From the NCBI GenBank assembly GCA_021442155.1, contig CM038216.1:160813983-160877982 (forward strand): a stretch of 64,000 nucleotides of DNA. The letters are read 5' to 3'. The stretch comes from Cymbidium sinense. Its lineage: Eukaryota; Streptophyta; Magnoliopsida; Asparagales; Orchidaceae. Positions 12,738-26,111 of the stretch are shown piece by piece. Below the pieces are notes generated by a model. The model saw only the letters and a program-made list of their open reading frames with translations, was not told the origin of the DNA and did no database searches. The translations under genes were made by a program, and so were the position numbers. Positions within the stretch are counted from its first letter, which is position 1; each line of letters begins with the position of its first letter.

Positions 12738-13885
12738 GTTTTAATGTGATGTTTTGTTTGAAATCAAATTATTTCCATATTAATGTGTTCTTTTGATTGA
12801 AATCAAATTGTTTCTCCATTAATATTTCCCTCCTCTCTCATGTTTGGCCTAGGTTTACACTTAGTTATTTTTTTACTTGCTTCTCCCCAACTTGACCGAC
12901 CTATTGCAAATTTGAATTCTGGGAGAATGCCTCTTGACTTAAGTGTAAATTGTCTTCTTATCTTTATTCTCTCTTTGGCCAAAACCTTGCTTAAGGTTTT
13001 GGGTCATTCAAGGTGACATTGGTCTCTCTTTCTAACTAATTTTCCCTTGGCCGAGAGCTCCTTATGGTCTTTGATTGTAGCAAAGTGCAACTTCATGCAT
13101 TCTTAATTCCATCTTGGCCAAGATATATCTTGAAGATCCTTTGAAGGCTAGTTCAAAGAGACCATCTCCTCACCTCTTATTTTCACCAATCATGAAGTGG
13201 TGACTCTCTTTAACCTCCTTCGAGATCCATTCAAGAAATTTGAAAGGTTCAAGACCAAGTCAATTTCTTCTTCGATCATACATCAAGACTTGAGTAAGAA
13301 TTTTAATTTCATTTTAATACTTTGAATTTGTCTCATTAGCTTGTCTTGAATGAAAAGTTTCTATACTTTAAAGTTCTCACTTTTCTTTAGTATATTTTTA
13401 TTTATAAGTCAAGAATTTTAAAAGGAATGTTTTTTATTTAAAGATTACTGTGATTTTAAAAAATTTTATTCTATGCAAGTGAATTAAAAAAAATATTGTT
13501 TACAATCTTTCTTGAATATTTAAGTTTATTGATTGGATTTGAATGAAAAGTTTTATGTGCTTTATTATTAAAATACTCTCTTGATCACTTTAATTCTTCT
13601 TTCAAAAGATTTGAAAGAATTTCTATTTAGATTGACTGAATTTGTTTTAATTTCATAAGGCTTCCATACACTTTGAAATCTTGAATATTATTTTGAAAAG
13701 TTATTCATTGCATTGTTTCAAATTCATCAAAGAATATAACACAAACTTGGGCTTTCATTCTTAATTGTATTAGTATTGTTTAGATGGGATTTGAGTGCAA
13801 AATCATTTAAAATTGAGAATTAGGCATACACATTGTAATTTTCTTTATTACTTTTGTTGTAAAAGTGTTGGGGTTGTATTTGCCT
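12209..13885 (+). repeat. copia-1 5' LTR, first part
   Basis: Aligns colinearly with 25,650-27,490 of the 3' LTR. Shared landmarks are CTTGGCCATCCCATGCAAAT, TTAAGTGCATT, a (CT)n run and CATACATCAAGACTTGAGTA. It is broken at 13,885 by the X insertion, with TGCCT at 13,881-13,885 as target duplication. Confidence 0.88.
12657..12733 (+). repeat. (CT)n microsatellite in copia-1 5' LTR
   Basis: Nearly pure CT run of about 77 bp. The equivalent run in the 3' LTR (about 26,067-26,110) is shorter, so the two have changed length since insertion. Confidence 0.97.
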
Positions 13886-16800
13886 CTTGACCTCATTTTT
13901 GGATGAGTTTAACATTTCTTCCAAAATTATTAATTAGGATAGCTAATCCTAGATTAGGAACCTCCTAGTTAGGCATATAGGGCACTATACTTAGTAACCT
14001 AGTGCATTCCTTCTTGGGTTTAGTACAACCTAATATGTTTTGAACTGAACCCAAACCTTAAACAAAAGTGAACTTTCAAACCAAACACATACCAATTAAT
14101 CTAAATCAAATTAAGCTTAAGTTAAGTTAATTTAGGAAATCAATTCTAATTACCATAATTAAGATAGAAAATCACATAAACCCAAATGATTCAAATTAAA
14201 CCAAAATAAGTCCAAATAAACTAAAGCAAAATTAGATCAATTAAATAAAATAAATTTAAACCCAAATCAAGGTCAAAATGGTCAACCTTTCAAAGATAGG
14301 TTTGACTTATGTTGGTCCCACCAAGTCGGTTTGATCAAATAAAATCATTCCAAATGATTTGAATGATATGAATATATTTAAACATGAATCTAAAAGAATA
14401 CAAGTCCAATGTGTTCTTAATTAGGCTAATTAGGTCATTTGACCTAAATGGGCCTAAATGGGTCTTATTGGGTTTAAACCCAAATCAATTATCCAAAATC
14501 ATTTGAAAATGATTATTGAACATAAAACAACCCATAATTGGGTCCAATTTGGCCAATTTGGTCATTTGACCCAAATGAACCCAAACTTAACCCATTTTAA
14601 AATTTGGGTCAAATGGGTAAATAAAATTAATACTCTAAATCATCTCTATAAACATAATTGGAGTGTGAACATAACTTAATTAAGTTAAAATATGTCATTT
14701 AACTCAACCAAATCCACCCATTTAAGATAAAATGGGTCAAGTTGACTTCTAAACCCTCATGTGGCATTGGTTAATTCAATTCTTAATCATGCAATGGACA
14801 ATCAAGGATGATTTAAACCAAAATCTAAAACCAATTAATAATGATAGAAGAATTTGAAACCTAAATTAAATCTAATGCTAAGATTAATCTCCAAATGGAT
14901 TCAAATTGAAACTAAACCTATGCAAACCTATCTAAATTCATCTAGCATGGGTTAAGAGATTGTCACCAATCTTAAGAACTAATCAAGCCCAAATGCATCC
15001 AAAATGATGGAATATACCATGGAAAGAGTGATTGTATGAAGCCAAATCTAATTTGCAATTCTTCATTCCTTTAGCATTCCACCTTCTTAAGCTTTGGATA
15101 GCTTGAGGACCTCGTTAGCGTGGACCAAGAAGAGAAAGAAGGCATATGAGGCTCAGCCTCTAATGGAAAAACACAATAGAGACATACTCAAGTCAAATTG
15201 ACATTTCCATTACCTTCCCCACCTAAAACAAAGATGATTGCGATCTTGCCTCAATCCCCTTGCAGCTGGGAAGAGAAAAAATGGCCAACATTGTTGGAAA
15301 TCATCTATGACTTGGTCTAAGAGCCAATGCACAAGGAGGCAATCAAATTCCTTCCTTCCACAGCTTCATCGCATCATTCCGAAGGTGTATGAGTTGTTCC
15401 CACCACTAGAGATCATCAGAATTGAGGTATGCCATGAATGCCACCTCTAAGCTTTCAATTTTCATCTTTTTTGAAGTAAAATTGATCTTAAGTGAGATCA
15501 AACCATATATATCCACTTGATTTCATTCATTGATGATTTTAAAATTTCAATCAAGCCATTTCAATGATTAAATTTCCAAAAATCATCTCAAAATGATGGA
15601 TGGCTCTCGACTTCCGCCGTCGCCATTGGAGATGAAATCTCCTCCGTCCGTTCCTTTTATAAGGAATGGACAACCAAGATCTAGCCAGATAGTTTGAATA
15701 AAATCCTTAAAAAATCATGGATCATATAGATTAACCTAAGTGCACTGCTATTTTGATGTGGGATCCATGTAGCTCTCGCATGGACAAATGATGCAGCACC
15801 TCGTGGAAAGTGGCGCCATGTCGAATCCATGTAGATGTTTAAACTGAAAATTTGAGTTTTCTGAATTTTATAAAATTAAGGAAAAATGTCAAAAAATTTA
15901 AAAACCTATAGAAAATTAAATATAAAATTACAAATTATAAACTTGGGCTATGGATCCCTCTTGATGAGAGGAATTCATTAAAATTAAAATCCTAAATTAT
16001 TTGGGGGGTATTTTGGCCTTAATTTGAGTTTGAATGAAAATTTTCAAACTTAAATTAAAAAAATTGATCAAAATGATTTGAAACTTTGAGGAGTTAAAAT
16101 TGATGTTAAGATTATTAAGTAAATTATTCATAATTTATTGAATAATAAATCTTAACATTCAAAATTTCAAACTTTATACCCTAATTTTCAAAAACTAAAT
16201 TAATATTAAATGAAATAAATTATGAAAAATGATCAAATCAACTCGAACCTCCTAAAACACCTAATAAATACAAATAAACCATTGAAACCCACTAAAACCT
16301 AATGAATATTTAAATCACTTACTTTGGCCTCTAATTGAATTAATTAAATTAATTAATCAACTTGAATTTAAATAAATCATAATAAATCAACTAGAACCTT
16401 AAAAATATGAATAAACCATCTTTGATGCATTTATTTGGAGGAATAAAATCCCCAAAAAAAATCCTCATTAAATTGGGCATAATTTAGATTTTAATAAAAT
16501 AATTAAAACTTTAATTACACCATAATTATGCATCTGATTAAAATGAAACTTTGGAAATATGAAATTGTCAGGGAACCCTACTTGGCATAAAAATTTCAAA
16601 CTCTATTTACCTTTAGCTTAGGAATTATTGAATTTCCAAATCTCTGGGTCAATATATATCAAATAATAAATTAAAAATTTATAAATAAAAAAATTCATAA
16701 AGTAACTTGAAATAATCTTCATCAACACTAGAACACTTAAGAATAATTCTCCAACATTCTAAATCAAAGAATTTGATTACTTTCATACTTATGGGTTCTG

Positions 16801-19401
16801 AAACTAATAATGCATATTAAGTTTAATCAAACATTAAGGATAATAGTCATAATCAAATAATTAATAAAATCTCAAATCCATAATCAATGTAAATTAAGAA
16901 TGGGTTAATACATTAACTTAAGTGCCTTTAACATAATTCAAACTAAACAAAATGAACATGAATTCAACAAACATAAACATAATTCAAACTAAACATTAAG
17001 GAAACAAATATTGAACCAATTCAAATAAAATAAAATAAATCAAATTGAAAATAAACTGAACCAAGGTTGAAAATAAATCAAATCAAAGCAATGAAATGAA
17101 GAATTAAATTTCAAAAGAATTGAAACATTAATTCAAATTGAACCCAAACCCAAATCATCTAAATGAAACTAAAAGCATTAATTTAGATACTTAAGGATCT
17201 TAGTTAGGCCTTTGAGATGAATCTTCATTCCATTCCACCCAAAGTAGAATCTATTATACTCTTCATTCTTGAAAACCTAAATTTCACTTTAACATAAAAG
17301 TGAACTTGAAAATGAAAACAAAAACAAAGTCATTAAAATAAAAAATAAAACAAACTTCAAAATCCAAATTAAAACATGAACTAAAAAGGCTTAGCAAAGT
17401 CTTGCCACACAAGACTATTCCTTTCACACACTTGATCATTAGGTCAGGGATCCTAGACTTAGGTTAGGTTGTTTTGTGAATTTCTATGATACTCTATATT
17501 GTATTGTGTTGTGGTTTTAATGTCTTGTGGTGTACTATTTTAGACTACATGTTTAGGATTATTTTCCTGTTAGATTGGATGATATGATGTTTTTTAGAAC
17601 TTACATTATCATATGTGAGCTATGCTAAAAAAAGTCTGTCATAAATAAATTAAAAATATTATTTTCTTACTAGTATGCTTAAGTCCTTAAGCATTGTTCG
17701 ATAGGACAGGTATGCTTGGAAAGCAGCTAGTGCTAAGCCCGTATCTTTGTAGAACATAATTGGTGTATGTTATTTATAATTTCTTGTCATTGATTTTGTA
17801 GGGCCTACAATTTATTTTTAAATTTTAAATATAAAATTGAGCAGGATCTATGGGGTCTAAGATAAGAGCTAGAAGGTGGGTGTAAAGTTCCATGTGAAGC
17901 CCAATGCAGGTCCTTGAAGAAGGAGAGTATTCTGGAAAGAAGACTCATAAATCTAAACTTGTAGTTCTAGGCTGAACTATATAAGGGCTATTTGCTCTTT
18001 CTTCTAGGGTGTAAGGTGTTCTCGGTTGCATTGGCCTTTCTTTAAATCAAATTGACTTGATTTATTTTGGGTGTGCAATAGAATCAACTTGCTTTTCTAG
18101 GTTTCTTTCTTTGTTGTGCTTTCTGTGATGAATGCTTAGACATAGGCTCATAAAAAAATTAAATTCTCTACCCAATAAAATATAATCAACTAAAATAAAA
18201 AAATTAAGAAAAATTGAAAATTCACATAAATTAAAGCCTTAGACATAACCTAAAAATCAATTAGAGATAATTAGCTCTCAAAAATCATGCAATGATATTG
18301 CTATGGATTCTTATATTAGGCACTTCACTCATTACACATAAGAGGCATTTGACTATGAGGATGGCCCTCTTCTTGGGGAAGTCTTTCTTTTATTGATTTG
18401 GCACATAACCATTTCTAATTGCATGATATTTAGGCATAAAAATGTATACCCATGACCTTTAATGAATCATGAGTCAAAACATATAAAAATCTGAAAAATG
18501 TGTATTAGTTAGTACATTTCTTACCCTACATGATCCTTGGGATTAGGGACTGAGTCTAGGATTCTTAAATTCCTTTCCTAAAATAACCTAGCCATCTAGC
18601 ATACATGAGACTTGGCATCATAAACTTAAAATGCGCTTACGTGGTGTTAGCTGGCAGCCCTTCTAGGCAGGTTGTAAGTCCAGAAGAGTTAGAGATAGGC
18701 TTGTTCCCTCAAGTGGGAGGGATGACCGATAATTCCAAAATTAAAATTAGCTTGAGCATCTAACTTGTGTTAGAAGTACTTGTAGATTTAGGTTCTAAAG
18801 CATCCTCCTTGGAGTCTTCAACCCTAGGCATTTCTGTTGTCTTGTGCTACTAGAATCTAAGTCCTAAACTTATAAGAAAATATTAGCTCAAAATTAAATT
18901 AAATTTCAAAATTTAAAGCCCAATGATATGATAGTTGAAATGCTTACTAGGCATCCTAGTATCAACAGGCATTTTCTACTTCATCCCATTTGGCTTCCAA
19001 AAATAAGTCTTTCCACTTTGGATCCAATTGAAATCTCAAATATCATTCCTTTGGAAACTAGCCTAGAAATCCATAGAAATAATAACTTATTTCTTTAATT
19101 GAGAGTATTCTTAGGAAGGGACCCTTCTTCTTAAGATGTGATTAACTATATGAGCTTGCCCTTATAGGGAACCATGAACCTAGATTTAAAATAAACCCTA
19201 CTCTACTTTATATATAGTTCAGGGGAAAACTCTCTAGTACATGAAAGACCCATTAGCCTTAGGAGCCATTTATTAAATGATCAATCCATTATAACATAAC
19301 ATGCTTATCTTTTGAGATATATGTTTACTCCTCAATGATGCATTTGGTCATCCAAATAAGAAATTCCTAAACTCTGTGTGGTGTCATAAATTTTCCCCTC
19401 A
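13886..19401 (+). mobile_element. Family X LTR-like element, copy inside copia-1 5' LTR
   Basis: 5.5 kb flanked by TGCCT at 13,881-13,885 and 19,402-19,406. Removing it rejoins the LTR in agreement with the 3' LTR. It starts CTTGACCTCATTTTTGG and ends CCCCTCA. It parallels the copy at 30,738-37,466: TTGACCC-rich block at 14,260-14,770, GC-richer block at 15,100-15,850 and matching tail at 17,400-19,400. It is about 1.2 kb shorter and I did not find the duplicated module seen in other copies. No gene is recognisable. Ends and 5-bp duplication fit integrase-mediated insertion, hence solo LTR or a gene-less LTR-type element. Confidence 0.8.
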
Positions 19402-19697
19402 TGCCTAGTGTAAGAAAGCATGGGAGATTTGGTGTAATCTCCTTTTTATTAATGAATTCCTACTCAAGGTGAGTCGGCGAGGCCATTTTTTAGTATTGGT
19501 CGAACCATGTAAAAATATCTATGCCTATTATCATTTTTTTTCTACACTTTTATTTACTTGATTAGTTGCTTGCTTATTAGTTATAATATATTGAGAGATC
19601 TTTGCAACTTAATTTTCTATAAAATTAAAGTTTTAAATTTAAAATTTTTTAAAATACTCAGTTCACTCCCCCTCTTGGGTGCCATATCTTCTTTACA
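19402..19697 (+). repeat. copia-1 5' LTR, terminal part (R/U5)
   Basis: Resumes after the X copy and matches 27,500-27,703 of the 3' LTR (GTGTAATCTC.., GATCTTTGCAAC). It ends CTTCTTTACA directly before the primer binding site. The CTCCCCCTCTTGGGTGCCAT stretch is typical of plant Ty1/copia U5 ends. Confidence 0.85.
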
Positions 19698-19712
19698 ATT
19701 GTTATCAAAACC
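19698..19712 (+). promoter_or_regulatory. Degenerate primer binding site (initiator-Met tRNA)
   Basis: ATTGTTATCAAAACC compared with the plant Ty1/copia consensus ACTGGTATCAGAGCC. The position immediately 3' of the LTR and the partial match support a decayed initiator-methionine tRNA primer site. Confidence 0.75.
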
Positions 19713-19884
19713 TCAGCTCAATTTGTAGCTTAACATCCTTGAGTATATTTCTATGGCACAAGTATTTTTTAAATGTGTACTACTTGAAAGACAATCTACA
19801 CATAGACCACCTTTACTTGATAATGTTCCATTTGATTATTAAAAAAATTGTATTAGTACTTTTATTTGTGGTTAAGATTTTAGA

Positions 19885-20730
19885 ATGTGGCATATGTTGA
19901 CACATCAATATCCCGCACCAACTACTGAGATATATGGTTTAAAAGTTAACAAACCTTTTGATGAATGGTCCACATATGAAAGAGAGTTAGATGAATTTAA
20001 TGCAAAAGCATGTAATAATTTATGTTGTCCTTTACTTTCTGATGACTACATGAAAATTTTCTTGCTTTTAATAAAGACACTTGAGACAAGTTGATTATCA
20101 CATATGAAGGTTTTAATGAAGTAAAAGATGCTCATATAAATAGATTAATGTATGAATATGAATTATTCCTTATGTTGCCAAAAGAATCTATTTCTAATAT
20201 ATATACTTGTTCCATGAAGATATATAATACACTACATTCTCTTGGAAGAAAAATATTAAAATCATGATTTGGTTTAGAAAATCTTGAGATGCCTTTCAAA
20301 AGAATGGGATACTATGGTAATTACAATAAGTGAAGTTAATGACTTAACTGCATGTACTCTTGATCCATTTATGGGCTCTTTTATAGCTCATGAATAGGTT
20401 TTAGCACAAAGGGATCAAAATGACTCTCTTTCTAGATGAAAGAGAAAGAGAAAATAATTTCTTTGTAAGTGGAGGACACATATGAGGAGGATGCTTCAAG
20501 CTATAAAGTAGATAGTGATGAAATTATCAAGCTTTCAAAGAAATTAGAAAATATGCTCAGAAAGAAAAGGCAAAGGTATGGAATGTTTAAAATGCATAAA
20601 TTGCTCACTAAAAAGTCTAATTCAGGCGAATGGATAGTTTTCTACAACTGCAAAAAACATGGACTTGTAAGAGGATACTTCGCTAAATTAGTTGAGAAAG
20701 AAAAGCAAGTTGAGAGAAAGAAAAATTAAA
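19885..20730 (+). pseudogene. copia-1 gag pseudogene
   Basis: Capsid-type gag in two to three broken frames. The start has YGLKVNKPFDEWSTYE and FNAKACNNLCCPLL, typical of plant copia gag (UBN2 family). The middle (ITYEGFNEVKDAHINRL, then MYEYELF) continues after a frameshift near 20,090. The end holds a lysine-rich segment and a degraded zinc knuckle, FYNCKKHGLVRGYFAKL, in which the CX2CX4HX4C spacing is no longer intact (two of the cysteines and the His-Cys pair are lost or displaced). It would package element RNA if intact; here it cannot. Confidence 0.85.
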
Positions 20731-21369
20731 AAAATAAAAAGTCTTGAAAGAAGAAGAAGAGACCACTATGGGCAAACTCAGATTCAAAAGCATAAGAAGA
20801 AGCCAATCTATGTTTCATGGTGGATACTTTTAGTGAGGTATGTGATGAAGTTTCTTATAAAGTGTTGAATGATACTTTTAATTCTTTAGCTCCTGAATAT
20901 AGAAACTTAAAAAAAAATATAATCTTTAGAAAAGGAATAGAAAATTTTGGAAATGCATGTTTTATTAATGTAGTGATTTGAACACTAGAAATAATGTATT
21001 AGTGGATCAATCTTTGCATGTAAAAAAATTAAAAAAATACTTTATTACATGAAAGATTGAGTGCATGTTGTAGTTCACACTCACATGCTTCATCTACTAA
21101 AGATAATTTATTTGCAGCATCAAAATCATCTAAATAACAACCTAATGCTAATACAAATGTTTGGTGTAATTTTTATTGTAAAAAGGTTGATTTCCATACA
21201 TGAAAATCTCAAGCATTTTCTTGATCAAACTTTATTTGGCTACCTAAAATTAGAAATGCAACAACACACACTTCATAGCATTCATTGCATATTACTTCTA
21301 TATGATGTGGACCCAAATATGTTTGGGTTACAAAAGTTGTCCTCTAATTTTCTTTTGTAAGAATGCCTT

Positions 21370-21492
21370 CAAAGCAAGATAAAAGAAGGCATGTGGTACT
21401 TGGACAATGGATGTTGAAGACAATGATAGGTGAAAAATCTAAATTTTCTTGTATAGAACTTTATGAAGAAGGATATGTTCTTTATGATGATA

Positions 21493-21565
<73 letters not shown>

Positions 21566-22540
21566 ATTGATTTTATTTCAAAAAATTAAATTACTTTAGA
21601 GAAATTATTTTTAGTTGATGGTTTAAAACATAACCTAATTTTAATTAGCCAATTATGTTATAAAGGTTTAAATGTTGAATTTCAAACTTCCTTCTATGTT
21701 ATTATAAAAAAAACTTTTGCTTGTAGAACATAGGCATAAAAAATATTTATTCAATTGATTTTGAAAATTCTTGTGATGCAAATTTGAATTTACTTTACTT
21801 TTAAAGTTCTCATGATGTTGTTTGGTTATGGCACAAATGATTATATATTAACATGCATTCTTTAAATAAAATTGTAAAAGTTGATTTAGTATATGGTTTG
21901 CCAAAAATCAAATTTTATTTTGATTATGTGATGCATGTATTCATGGAAATCATTCAAAACACTCGTTTAAAAATAAAAATATTGTTTCTAGTTTTAAACC
22001 CTTAAAACTTCTGCATATGGATTTGTTTGGACCCGTCAGCACTGCTTGCTTAGAAGGTAAATTCTATGATTTTGTTATTGTTGATGAGTTTTCTAGATTT
22101 ACTTGGGTTATGTTCTTAGTACATAAGAATGAAGCCTTTGATATATTTAGAAAATTTATGAAGCATATTTAGAGAGATAGAGGTTGCCTAATTAGTAAAA
22201 TTCAATCAAATCATAGAGGTGAACTTGAAAATAAAATTTTTGAAGAATTTTATGATGAATCTAAAATTAAACACAAATTTTGTGCTCCTAGAACACCTTA
22301 GCAAAATGGTGTTGTAGAAAAGATAAATAGGATTTTAATTTAATTGAGTAGAGCTATGTTGGATGATTATAGACTACCATAATATTTTTTGGGTTGAAAT
22401 AGTTAGTACTACTTGTTATGTGAATAGAGTATATTTGAGACCAATTTTGAATAAGACAACCTATGAGTTATTCTTTGGAAAGAAACCTAAGATTAATTAC
22501 TTTCATATCTTTTTTGTAAGTGTTTCATATTAAATAATGG
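21370..22540 (+). pseudogene. copia-1 protease and integrase pseudogene
   Basis: A protease active-site remnant WYLDNGC (normally DSG) lies near 21,395. A (TA)n run then interrupts the frame at 21,497-21,561. The integrase core follows: HMDLFGP (first catalytic Asp, ~22,025), YDFVIVDEFSRFTWV, then SNHRGELEN (~22,210; the second Asp is changed to Asn) and the QNGVVEK motif (~22,305), preceded by a stop in place of Gln. It continues through NRVYLRPILNKTTYELFFGKKP. Stops and frameshifts rule out function. Confidence 0.85.
21497..21561 (+). repeat. (TA)n microsatellite inside copia-1 pol
   Basis: About 65 bp of TA dinucleotides between the protease remnant and the integrase core, disrupting the frame. 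Confidence 0.97.
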
Positions 22541-22869
22541 AAAAGAATCTTTAGGAAAATTTGATAACAAATCGGATGATGTAATCTTTTTAAGTTACTC
22601 TTTATCTAGAAGATCTTATAGAGTATTCAATAAGAGGAAGATGATTGTAGAAGAATCTATACATGTCATTTTGATGAAAACGTGATAGATTCTCTAAAAG
22701 ATGACTTAGTTGAGGATGAGGTAGAAGAATTAGAAAAATCAATTTAAAAGAAAATGTTGATGATTCTTTATAAAAAAATGAAAATTTGTTAAGAATCATC
22801 TCAAGGATTTGATTATAGGAGATCCCTCTTAAAGAGTTATAACTTGAAAATAATTTAAGGCAATGATTA

Positions 22870-24300
22870 ATGATTCTATTTTTTTGCTTGAGATTGAACC
22901 TAAGTGTATTGATGTAGCTTTAAAGGATCATTATTGGATTGCAACTAAAGTAAAAGAATTAAATCAGTTTGTTAGGAAGGATGTTTGAGAATTAGTCCCT
23001 AGACCATAAGATCAGAATGTGATTGGAACTAAATGGGTGTTTATAAAAAAGTTAGATGACTCAGGTTGCATTATTAAAAATAAGTCTAGGTTAGTTGCAC
23101 AATGGTATACACAAGTTTAGGGGATAGATTTTGAAGAATTGTTTACAGAAAAATTAGAGGCATATGTTACTTGCTTATGCTTGTTATAAGGATTTTAAAC
23201 TCTTTCAAATTGATGTAAAAAAAATTCTTGAATGGGTTTATAGATCAATATGTCTTAGTAAAGCAACACCCTAGTTTTGAGAGCCTTGATTTCTAATCAT
23301 GTAATCAAATTGAAGAAAGCTCTATTGTTTAAAATAGGCTCCTCAGGTGATAGATTGAGCAATTTTTTTATTCACCATAGGTTAGAAAGGGTAGTGTAGA
23401 AACCACCCTTTTCCTTAAAAAAAGATGACTTGATTTGTGCAAATATTTGTGGATAATTTTTTTGTTAGAGGTACAAATGAATCTTTATGTGTTAAGTTCT
23501 CATCCTTAATGTCCAAAGAATTTGAAATGAGTATGATGGGAGAACTTAATTTTTTCTTGGGTCTTCAAGTGAAACGATAGAAGAATGACACCTTATTGTC
23601 AAACTAAGTATACAAATGATTTGATTGAAAGGTTTTACATGAAGAGATTCAAATCTAATAAAACCTCTATAAGCCATTCCATTAGATTAGTCTTAGATGA
23701 ATCATGTAAAACTATTGACCAAAAGATTTATATGAGTATGATAGGTTCACTTTCTTATCTTGACACTAGTAAAATATTATGTTTGTTGTTTACTTATGTG
23801 CTTATTTTTAGACTACTCTAAAGGAATCTCATTTAAAACTCATGTATATATTTTGATATTTGATAAGAACTACTAGGTTATTATGTTTATCCTAAAAATT
23901 CTTTATCATATTATTTGGTTACTTATTCTGATGCTGAATTTGTAGGTTGCAAAATAGATAGAAAAAGCATATCGCTCATGTCAATGTTTAGGATCATCTC
24001 TTATATCTTAGCCCTCTTGCAAAATTTTGTTGCCTTCTCTATTGCTGAAGCTGAGTACTTAGTTGTTGGAAGTTGTGTTGCCCAAGTTCTTTGGTTAAAC
24101 AATTATTAAAAGACTTTAGCATCATACCATAACGCATTCCTATTAGATATGACAATACTAATGCTATTTTCTTAACTAAAAAAACTATTCAACACTCACA
24201 AACATTTTGAGATTAGATACCACTAGATAGGGATCATGTTTTTAAAGGAGATGTTAATGTTAACATTTAGTGCAAGTTCTTGATATTTTACAAAACCTTT
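22870..24300 (+). pseudogene. copia-1 reverse transcriptase and RNase H pseudogene
   Basis: Ty1/copia RT begins with the conserved VIGTKWVFIKKLDDSG and NKSRLVAQ, then FEELFTEKLEA and FQIDVKK (remnant of FQMDVKSAFLNG) near 23,200. Weak YVKQ..PGFE and SLCVKFSSLMSKEFEMSMMG follow, then ELNFFLGLQVKR near 23,555. MIGSLSYLDTSK lies near 23,740. RNase H follows at 23,915-24,109 with TYSDAEFVGCKIDRKSIS and SIAEAEYLVVGSCVAQVLWL, the copia RNase H signature. KHFEIRYH near 24,210 is the end. Several stops and frameshifts. Confidence 0.88.
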
Positions 24301-24633
24301 ACCTAAAGAATGCTTTTGTACTTTAAGATGTTTGTTGGTTATGTTGGATCAATCTATTTAAGACATTTTATTTGTTTATATCTTTCGATGCTACAAATGG
24401 GGAGAAATATGAATGGTGGTCTTTTAAAACAATTCTTATTTCTCAAATTTTTATGCATAGATTTATTGGGAGCTACATGCTTTCATATGCCTACATGTTT
24501 TCATTTCATTTGTTTATAGCATGTTTAATTTTTAATTGCAGAATTTGGTATATTACTCATTACTTAAAAAGAGATGAAATGTCACTTTGCACCTTCATCT
24601 TTAATTACTACCAATATAGGTTTGTTATCATAT

Positions 24634-24645
24634 AAAAGGGGGAGA
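24634..24645 (+). promoter_or_regulatory. copia-1 polypurine tract
   Basis: AAAAGGGGGAGA immediately before the 3' LTR start (TATTAACTC, probably from TGTTAACTC). It would prime plus-strand DNA synthesis. Confidence 0.8.
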
Positions 24646-24646
24646 T

Positions 24647-26062
24647 TATTAACTCTATGAGCACTATTACCTATGCAATTGATTTTAATGATAACAAGCT
24701 TATTATTGGATGAAACTAATATTTTATTTCAATTGTTTCAAGAAGCTCACTAGACTCCATAAGCTCAATCAATTTTGTAAAGTCATTATCAACTAGAAAC
24801 AAGTTTGTGAATCTTCTTAGGTTAAGCAATAAAAAAACAAATAATAGCTCAAAATACAAAATTAATAATTTAGATAATTCATATCATTCATTTGAATTTT
24901 TACATAATTTTTATTTATTTTATTTTCAATTATTCTATAATTTATCCTTTTTGGATAATTTAAGAAATTGCATGAGATTAAGCCTTATCCATAATGTTTT
25001 AAAGTGAGTTGGATTTATTTTACACTTTATTTAACAATTTCTATTCTTGGTCTTATTAATTATCTATTTATTTTTACATGAGAGGGAAATTATTCATAAA
25101 TTATTATACTTATTCTTTTTCTCTCCCTATCAAAATTATCATTTTTTTTTATTTTGGCCAATTTTCTTTGATGATTTTGGATTTATCAATTTAATATGAT
25201 TTATTTCATTTAATATCATATTGATACCCCTTATTTTATAAAATTTCAAATTTTAAAATTACTTAAAATTTAAATTTGAGTACTTTGAATTTCAATTCTC
25301 AAATTGCCTTTATTTGTTTACAAAAATGATATATTTCTTCGTGGAAATATTTGGCCGACCCTAGCATGCTTTAAGTTAATTTGAATTTATTTAAATTAAT
25401 ATAAGTTAATTCAAATTTAAATTCAAATGAGCCTTTTATTCACACAATTTCTTATTTTTTTATTTTCCTTTATAGAAATATATGGTTTCCATTTTATTTG
25501 GAGTAAATTGATTTGTTTAATTATTCAAATCTCTTCTAAATTTATCTCCCATAATTTATTCATGATCACTTGCATTGAATGTAGATTGAATCTATATTTG
25601 AAATATTGTATTGTGGTCTCTCTTGATTTCCTCGATTTATGTTATTATTTTTATTTTTTGACTTTCCTTAATTCTTCAAATCAATCTTAGTTAATTAATC
25701 TCTCATGTATGTTGCATTAAGTCATGATTGAATTTAGAAATACCTTGGCCATCCCATGCAAATTGATTCTAAATTTATTTTAATATCCAAATTATTTTGA
25801 ATCACTTCCTTAATTGATTCCTTAATTAATTAAGGAGAGTTTATTTAAGTTAAGTGCATTCAAAATAATTCCCTCCAGTCTTGCATGGTTGGCTTCATAA
25901 CTTTTAAATTCAATTAAATTCAAATTTTAACTAATGTGGCTGATTAGTCAAAGTTGAATTTCTTGCCAAAACTATTTTCCCTCTCTTTATTCATACTTGG
26001 TCGAAAGTCCTTGAAGTTATTTGTTTGATTTATTTGATTGGAATGATCGATTTTCTTCCCTC

Positions 26063-26111
<49 letters not shown>

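Noticed and set aside
13886..19401. Helitron or TIR DNA transposon as the class for X
   Set aside because: The 5-bp target duplications and TG...CA-like ends fit LTR integration better; Helitrons make no duplication and the end hairpins are not long inverted repeats.
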